Shown: piece by piece, positions 56,378 to 59,893 of the stretch
Position numbering within the stretch: the first letter of the stretch is position 1
Layout of the letters: each line of letters starts with the position of its first letter
IMG/VR virus record: IMGVR_UViG_3300028595_000001
Coordinates: 1-59,893 of that record
Length of the DNA stretch: 59,893 nucleotides
Reading direction: 5' to 3' (one strand)
DNA from: a virus
The notes under the pieces: model-generated
Databases searched by the model: none
Told to the model about the DNA's origin: nothing
What the model saw: the letters and a program-made list of their open reading frames with translations, nothing else
Program-made: the position numbers and the translations under genes

Positions 56378-58329
56378 AAAAAGAAAAAGACGAACTTTTA
56401 AAGAAGGCAAGGTTGAGGTTTAAAGACTCTGAGTCTGCCGAGCAGGAGAATCGTGAACTGTTCGACAGGGACACCGCTTTTGAAAATGGCGAACAATGGA
56501 CAGACGAAGACAAGTCTGAACGGATAGGCCGCCCCTGCATTGTTATTAATAAAGTGGCAGGCGCAGTTAAACAAATCACGGGCGAGGCAAGAAAGAACCG
56601 TCCAAGAATTAAAGTAAGACCCGTTGACCAAAACGGTGATTTTGCGATTGCCGAGGTTTATACGGCGCTGATTAGAAACATCGAGAACATCAGTGACGCA
56701 GAATCGGCGTATGACGCTGGTTACGAGAACGCTGTCCGTGGCGGTTATGGTTATTGGCGTGTTGTAACCGATTATTCTGACGACACGACATTTGACCAGG
56801 ACATTCGCATAGAACGAATAGTCAACCCAAACTCAGTTTATTATGACCAATCATCCATTCGTTCCGATTACTCCGATGCAAAATACGCCTTCATCGTTGA
56901 TGTCATGCACGAAGACAAATTTAAAGAAGAATTCCCGAAAGCCCAACTTGCCAGCTTTGAGTCAAGCAAGGGAGAGGAAGAATCCGGTTGGTTTGCTGAC
57001 AATACCGTTAGGGTTGCCGAATATTTTTACAAAGTAAAGGCAGAGAAAGAAGTTTTTCTTTTAGCCAACGGGAAAACAGTAGAGATAGAAAACCCTAAAA
57101 TTGTTGAGCAATTTGTTGAAGACCATGAGATTGGTGCAAGGATTGCCAAAACCGTTAGCGGAGACAACCTGTCTGAACCACAAGAATTTAAGCGCAGCCG
57201 CAAGGTTAAGTACGAAAAGGTCATGTGGTGCAAGATGAACGGGCAGGAAATTCTTGAAGGGCCAAACGAATGGCCCGGTAAATACATACCGATTATTTGT
57301 TGCAGTGGCGAGGAAGTTTGGATTCAAGGGAAAAGGGTATTTCGCTCTACCGTAAGACACGCCATTGATGCTCAACGACTTTACAACTGGTCGCGATCTA
57401 ACACAGTGGAAACATTGGCAATGGCTCCAAAACAGCCATACCACGTCACTCCAGAGGAAATTGAAGGTCACGAACGACAATGGCAGGAAGCTCATAGAAA
57501 GCCACAAGCTTATCGTTTGTTCAACGAAGTTGGTCTGGGTAGGCCACAGCCGTCAGCCCCGTCAATTCCGAATACGGGTGCATACCGTGAGGCAATGGTT
57601 TCGTCTGACGATATTAAGTCTACCACGGGAATCTTTGACGCATCCCTTGGTGCAAGCGGCAACGAAACTTCTGGCAGGGCGATTGCCGCAAGACAGCAAC
57701 AGGGCAACGTAGCAACTTACGTTTTTATAGATAACCAGGCAAGGGCGATTAAATACACCGCTCAAATTCTTGTCGATTTAATTCCCAAAATTTACGACAC
57801 ACAGCGGGTTGTCAGGCTTTTAAACGAAGACGGTGCTGTTGGTTGGCTCCAGATTAACTACGAAGACCCTGTTACCGGTGAGATCGTTAATGATATTTCG
57901 GTGGGAAGGTATGACATCACCTTTGATGTTGGTCCGAATTATCTTACCAAGAGAATTGAGGCCGCTGATGGTATGACAAAACTTGCTCAAACGGCACCAT
58001 ACGCTGCTCCTGTTTTGATACCAAAAATAGCCAAAAATCTTGATTGGCCGGGTGCTGAAGGATTGGGAGACGAATTAAAAGAGATAGCTCAACCCCAACC
58101 GAACCCGGAGGAACAAGCAAGAATTAAAGCCGAGGTTGACAAGCTTGCGTTGGAGGTTGAGGCAAAAAAAATAGATTTTCAGATTAAACAAATCGGTCTT
58201 GAAGAAAAGAAGCTTGATTACGACAAGACACTTCTTGAACTACAAGGAAAGGGTTTAGAACTGAAGGGCAAGGATCTGGATAACACCAAGAAATTTATTG
58301 ACATCCAGACACCACATAAAACTGGGTAA
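56362..58329 (+). CDS. P22-like portal protein
   Basis: 655 residues (P22 gp1 725). FDRDTAFENGEQWTDEDKSE, CIVINKVAGAVKQITGEARKNRP, YGYWRVVTDYSDDTTFDQDI, then NPNSVYYDQSS and GNETSGRAIAARQQQGNVATY are well-conserved portal segments. The last 90 residues are a long coiled coil (EEQARIKAEVDKLALEVEAK) like the P22 barrel, but shorter. It forms the dodecameric DNA channel. Start overlaps the terminase stop. Confidence 0.9.
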   Translation: MDELVKKEKDELLKKARLRFKDSESAEQENRELFDRDTAFENGEQWTDEDKSERIGRPCIVINKVAGAVKQITGEARKNRPRIKVRPVDQNGDFAIAEVYTALIRNIENISDAESAYDAGYENAVRGGYGYWRVVTDYSDDTTFDQDIRIERIVNPNSVYYDQSSIRSDYSDAKYAFIVDVMHEDKFKEEFPKAQLASFESSKGEEESGWFADNTVRVAEYFYKVKAEKEVFLLANGKTVEIENPKIVEQFVEDHEIGARIAKTVSGDNLSEPQEFKRSRKVKYEKVMWCKMNGQEILEGPNEWPGKYIPIICCSGEEVWIQGKRVFRSTVRHAIDAQRLYNWSRSNTVETLAMAPKQPYHVTPEEIEGHERQWQEAHRKPQAYRLFNEVGLGRPQPSAPSIPNTGAYREAMVSSDDIKSTTGIFDASLGASGNETSGRAIAARQQQGNVATYVFIDNQARAIKYTAQILVDLIPKIYDTQRVVRLLNEDGAVGWLQINYEDPVTGEIVNDISVGRYDITFDVGPNYLTKRIEAADGMTKLAQTAPYAAPVLIPKIAKNLDWPGAEGLGDELKEIAQPQPNPEEQARIKAEVDKLALEVEAKKIDFQIKQIGLEEKKLDYDKTLLELQGKGLELKGKDLDNTKKFIDIQTPHKTG

Positions 58330-58374
58330 AACCAGGCACACTTTCACTGCTTTATGCAGGCATAGGAGGAACCG

Positions 58375-59184
58375 ATGGAGACTGAAAACGCAATGGCGGA
58401 AGAAGTCGAGGAAGAATTTACTGAGGAAACTCAGGCAGATGAAGAAGAAATTACTGATGAAGATCAGGCACCAAAAGCGGAGGAAGACGAGGAACCCCCT
58501 TGGTTTAAAAAGCGGTTCGACAAGATTACCTACCAGCGCGAGCAGGAAAGGCGCGACAAAGAGGCCGCATTAGCAAAGGCCCAAGAGTTAGCCGAGGAAA
58601 AAATAAGGCTGGCTGAAGAACTGGAAAAGGTAAAGTCCGAACGGCTGAAAACAGAGGGAAGACCAAAGCTTGAAGACTTTGAGACTGACGAAGATTTTTA
58701 TGATGCGCTGACAGATTGGAAGCTTGAGCAGCGTGATGTCAAAGCCAAAGAACTTCGGGCCAAGGAGAACGAAACAAAAACTCGTCAACAGCAAGAGGCC
58801 GAGTTTGCTGAAAAGGTGGCGAACACCAATAAAAGCGGGAAAGAAAAATACAAGGATTACGAACAGGTTGTTTTTTCTTTGCCCGGCGATGTGATGAGCA
58901 ACGAAATGGCGCAAGCTCTTTTTGAAACCGACGCTCCCGAAGATATCGCATACCACCTTGGGAAAAATCCAACAGAGGCCGCAAAAATCGCAAAGCTGTC
59001 TCCGCTGAAAAAAGCGATTGCCCTTGGAAAAATTGAAGCAAGATTGTCAAATAAAAAAACTACAAATGCTCCCCCGCCGATTAGCCCGGTCAAGGGGAAA
59101 TCTTCAAGCACTTTCGATCCTGACAAGTTGCTTGCGGAAAACCCAAATGAGTGGATCAGGTTGCGGAACGAGGGGAAGATATAA
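58375..59184 (+). CDS. Scaffolding protein
   Basis: 269 residues (P22 gp8 303). AGGAGGAACCG before the ATG. Acidic N-terminus (ETENAMAEEVEEEFTEETQA), then a PWFKKRFDKITYQREQER helix and a long charged coiled coil. The C-terminal basic segment NAPPPISPVKGK and a final small helix are typical for coat binding. Between portal and coat, as in P22, and likely lost from the mature head. Confidence 0.85.
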   Translation: METENAMAEEVEEEFTEETQADEEEITDEDQAPKAEEDEEPPWFKKRFDKITYQREQERRDKEAALAKAQELAEEKIRLAEELEKVKSERLKTEGRPKLEDFETDEDFYDALTDWKLEQRDVKAKELRAKENETKTRQQQEAEFAEKVANTNKSGKEKYKDYEQVVFSLPGDVMSNEMAQALFETDAPEDIAYHLGKNPTEAAKIAKLSPLKKAIALGKIEARLSNKKTTNAPPPISPVKGKSSSTFDPDKLLAENPNEWIRLRNEGKI

Positions 59185-59196
59185 GGAATAGGAAAA

Positions 59197-59893
59197 ATGT
59201 CTAGTACTCTTTTAGGACCGTCTGCAATTACCGCGGAAAGCCTCCGCGTGTTGCATAACAACCTGGCGTTTGTCGGAAATATTGACAAACAACATGACAA
59301 AGAAACCGAGTTCGGTGGTCAGAAACGTGGGTCCACCCTGCGTATCCGTCTGCCCAACCAATACACCGTTCGTGAAACCTGGGGTATTAACGCTCAGGAC
59401 CAGAGCGAATCCAGCGTTTCGTTGGTGATCGGCACAATTCGTGGTGTTGACATGAACTTTTCCGACGCTGAGTTGGCTCTTGACATCAATGAGTTTTCTC
59501 GTCGGTTCATTCAACCGGCCATGTCCGTTCTGGCTTCCAAGATTGACCACTACTGTTATGGTAAAGCTGTTGAGGCTACTTACAACCTGGTCGGAACAGC
59601 TGGTACCGCCCCGTCTACTGTTAATACATGGATGGGCGCTCACCAGAAGCTAAACGAGTCTGTTGCTCCAATTAATCCTCGTATCGCTGTTGTGAACCCC
59701 GCTGCTGAAGCTGCTACCATTGACGGGCTGAAGGCGTTGTTCAACAACTCCACGGAAATTGGCAAACAGTACATGAACGGCAAAATGGGTCGCGCTCTTG
59801 GCTTGGATTGGTACATGAGCCAGAACGTGAAGCAGTTGACCCGTGGGACCAGAACGACCGGCCTCGTTGGGACTACCGTCTCCGCCCAAGGCG
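59197..59893 (+). CDS. P22-like major capsid protein, N-terminal part
   Basis: First 232 residues plus one base, starting ATG 59197 with AAGGAATAGGAAAA before. LGPSAITAESLRVLHNNLAF, then VGNIDKQHDKETEFGGQKRGSTLRI (N-arm and E-loop), SRRFIQPAMSVLASKIDHYC spine helix. The reading continues without a break at base 1 after closing the circle (59766 joins 1), giving 399 residues in all. Confidence 0.9.
   Translation, partial: MSSTLLGPSAITAESLRVLHNNLAFVGNIDKQHDKETEFGGQKRGSTLRIRLPNQYTVRETWGINAQDQSESSVSLVIGTIRGVDMNFSDAELALDINEFSRRFIQPAMSVLASKIDHYCYGKAVEATYNLVGTAGTAPSTVNTWMGAHQKLNESVAPINPRIAVVNPAAEAATIDGLKALFNNSTEIGKQYMNGKMGRALGLDWYMSQNVKQLTRGTRTTGLVGTTVSAQG
59767..59893 (+). repeat. 127-bp terminal overlap, identical to bases 1-127
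   Basis: The last 127 bases are the same as the first 127, in the middle of the coat gene. The length equals a common maximum assembly k-mer and no repeat boundary features are seen. It therefore marks a circular or circularly permuted assembly rather than biological terminal repeats. Confidence 0.9.

Overview
The window looks like the complete, circularly permuted genome of a tailed phage with a short, P22/Sf6-like virion (podovirus type). The first and last 127 bases are identical. That is what an assembler leaves when it closes a circle, so the unique genome is about 59,766 bp and the coat gene runs across the ends (59197 to the end, then 1-630). No integrase, DNA polymerase or obvious endolysin was recognised. 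Lipoprotein and Sec signal peptides, an outer-membrane-like protein and the P22-type head/tail genes point to a Gram-negative (diderm) host. The exact host cannot be read from the sequence.

Layout. (1) Rightward late block, 54580-59893 and 1-26047: a sigma70-type promoter, a small DUF2292-like gene, tRNA-Ser(UGA), large terminase, portal, scaffold, coat, two paired small proteins, a glycosyltransferase-methyltransferase fusion, gp4-like and gp10-like tail factors, tailspike, a collagen-like fibre, a second glycosyltransferase, ejection proteins including a 2275-residue polyvalent protein, then a run of proteins with signal peptides (beta-helix, lectin-like, lipoprotein) and a possible holin. 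(2) Leftward early block, 30230 down to 26087: small genes, a Sak-type single-strand annealing protein and a YqaJ-type exonuclease with an HNH/AP2 endonuclease between them. (3) A divergent control region near 30100-30330 with back-to-back promoters, a structured leader RNA and a Cro/CI-like gene that starts almost at its own transcription start. (4) Rightward early/middle block, 30331-43938: endonucleases, helicase loader, DnaB helicase, MazG-like, RuvC-like, HNH, metallophosphoesterase and many very small genes. A short leftward pair (ribbon-helix-helix regulator and partner) lies at 41981-42385. (5) A leftward accessory island, 48185 down to 43997, with an ArdC-type antirestriction gene. 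(6) A rightward block, 48286-54533: Sf6-type small terminase, a small HTH regulator, many small zinc-binding proteins and a third glycosyltransferase.

What stands out. Inside the giant ejection gene, on the opposite strand and in exact codon register, lies a full HNH endonuclease gene with its own TTGACA-17-TATTTT promoter and a perfect Shine-Dalgarno. A second, older copy 1.2 kb away has stop codons on its own strand, but the ejection-protein strand is still open across both. In addition, at least six single-gene or few-gene cassettes, and one protein domain, are bounded by direct repeats of 19-40 bp. These are often copies of the neighbouring gene's 3' end or of a gene leader. This suggests a repeat-mediated cassette exchange process, plausibly helped by the phage's own annealing recombinase. 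A three-way-junction RNA at the 5' end of the leftward transcript and a compact promoter-hairpin-terminator unit at 32670-32824 are candidate new regulatory RNAs.
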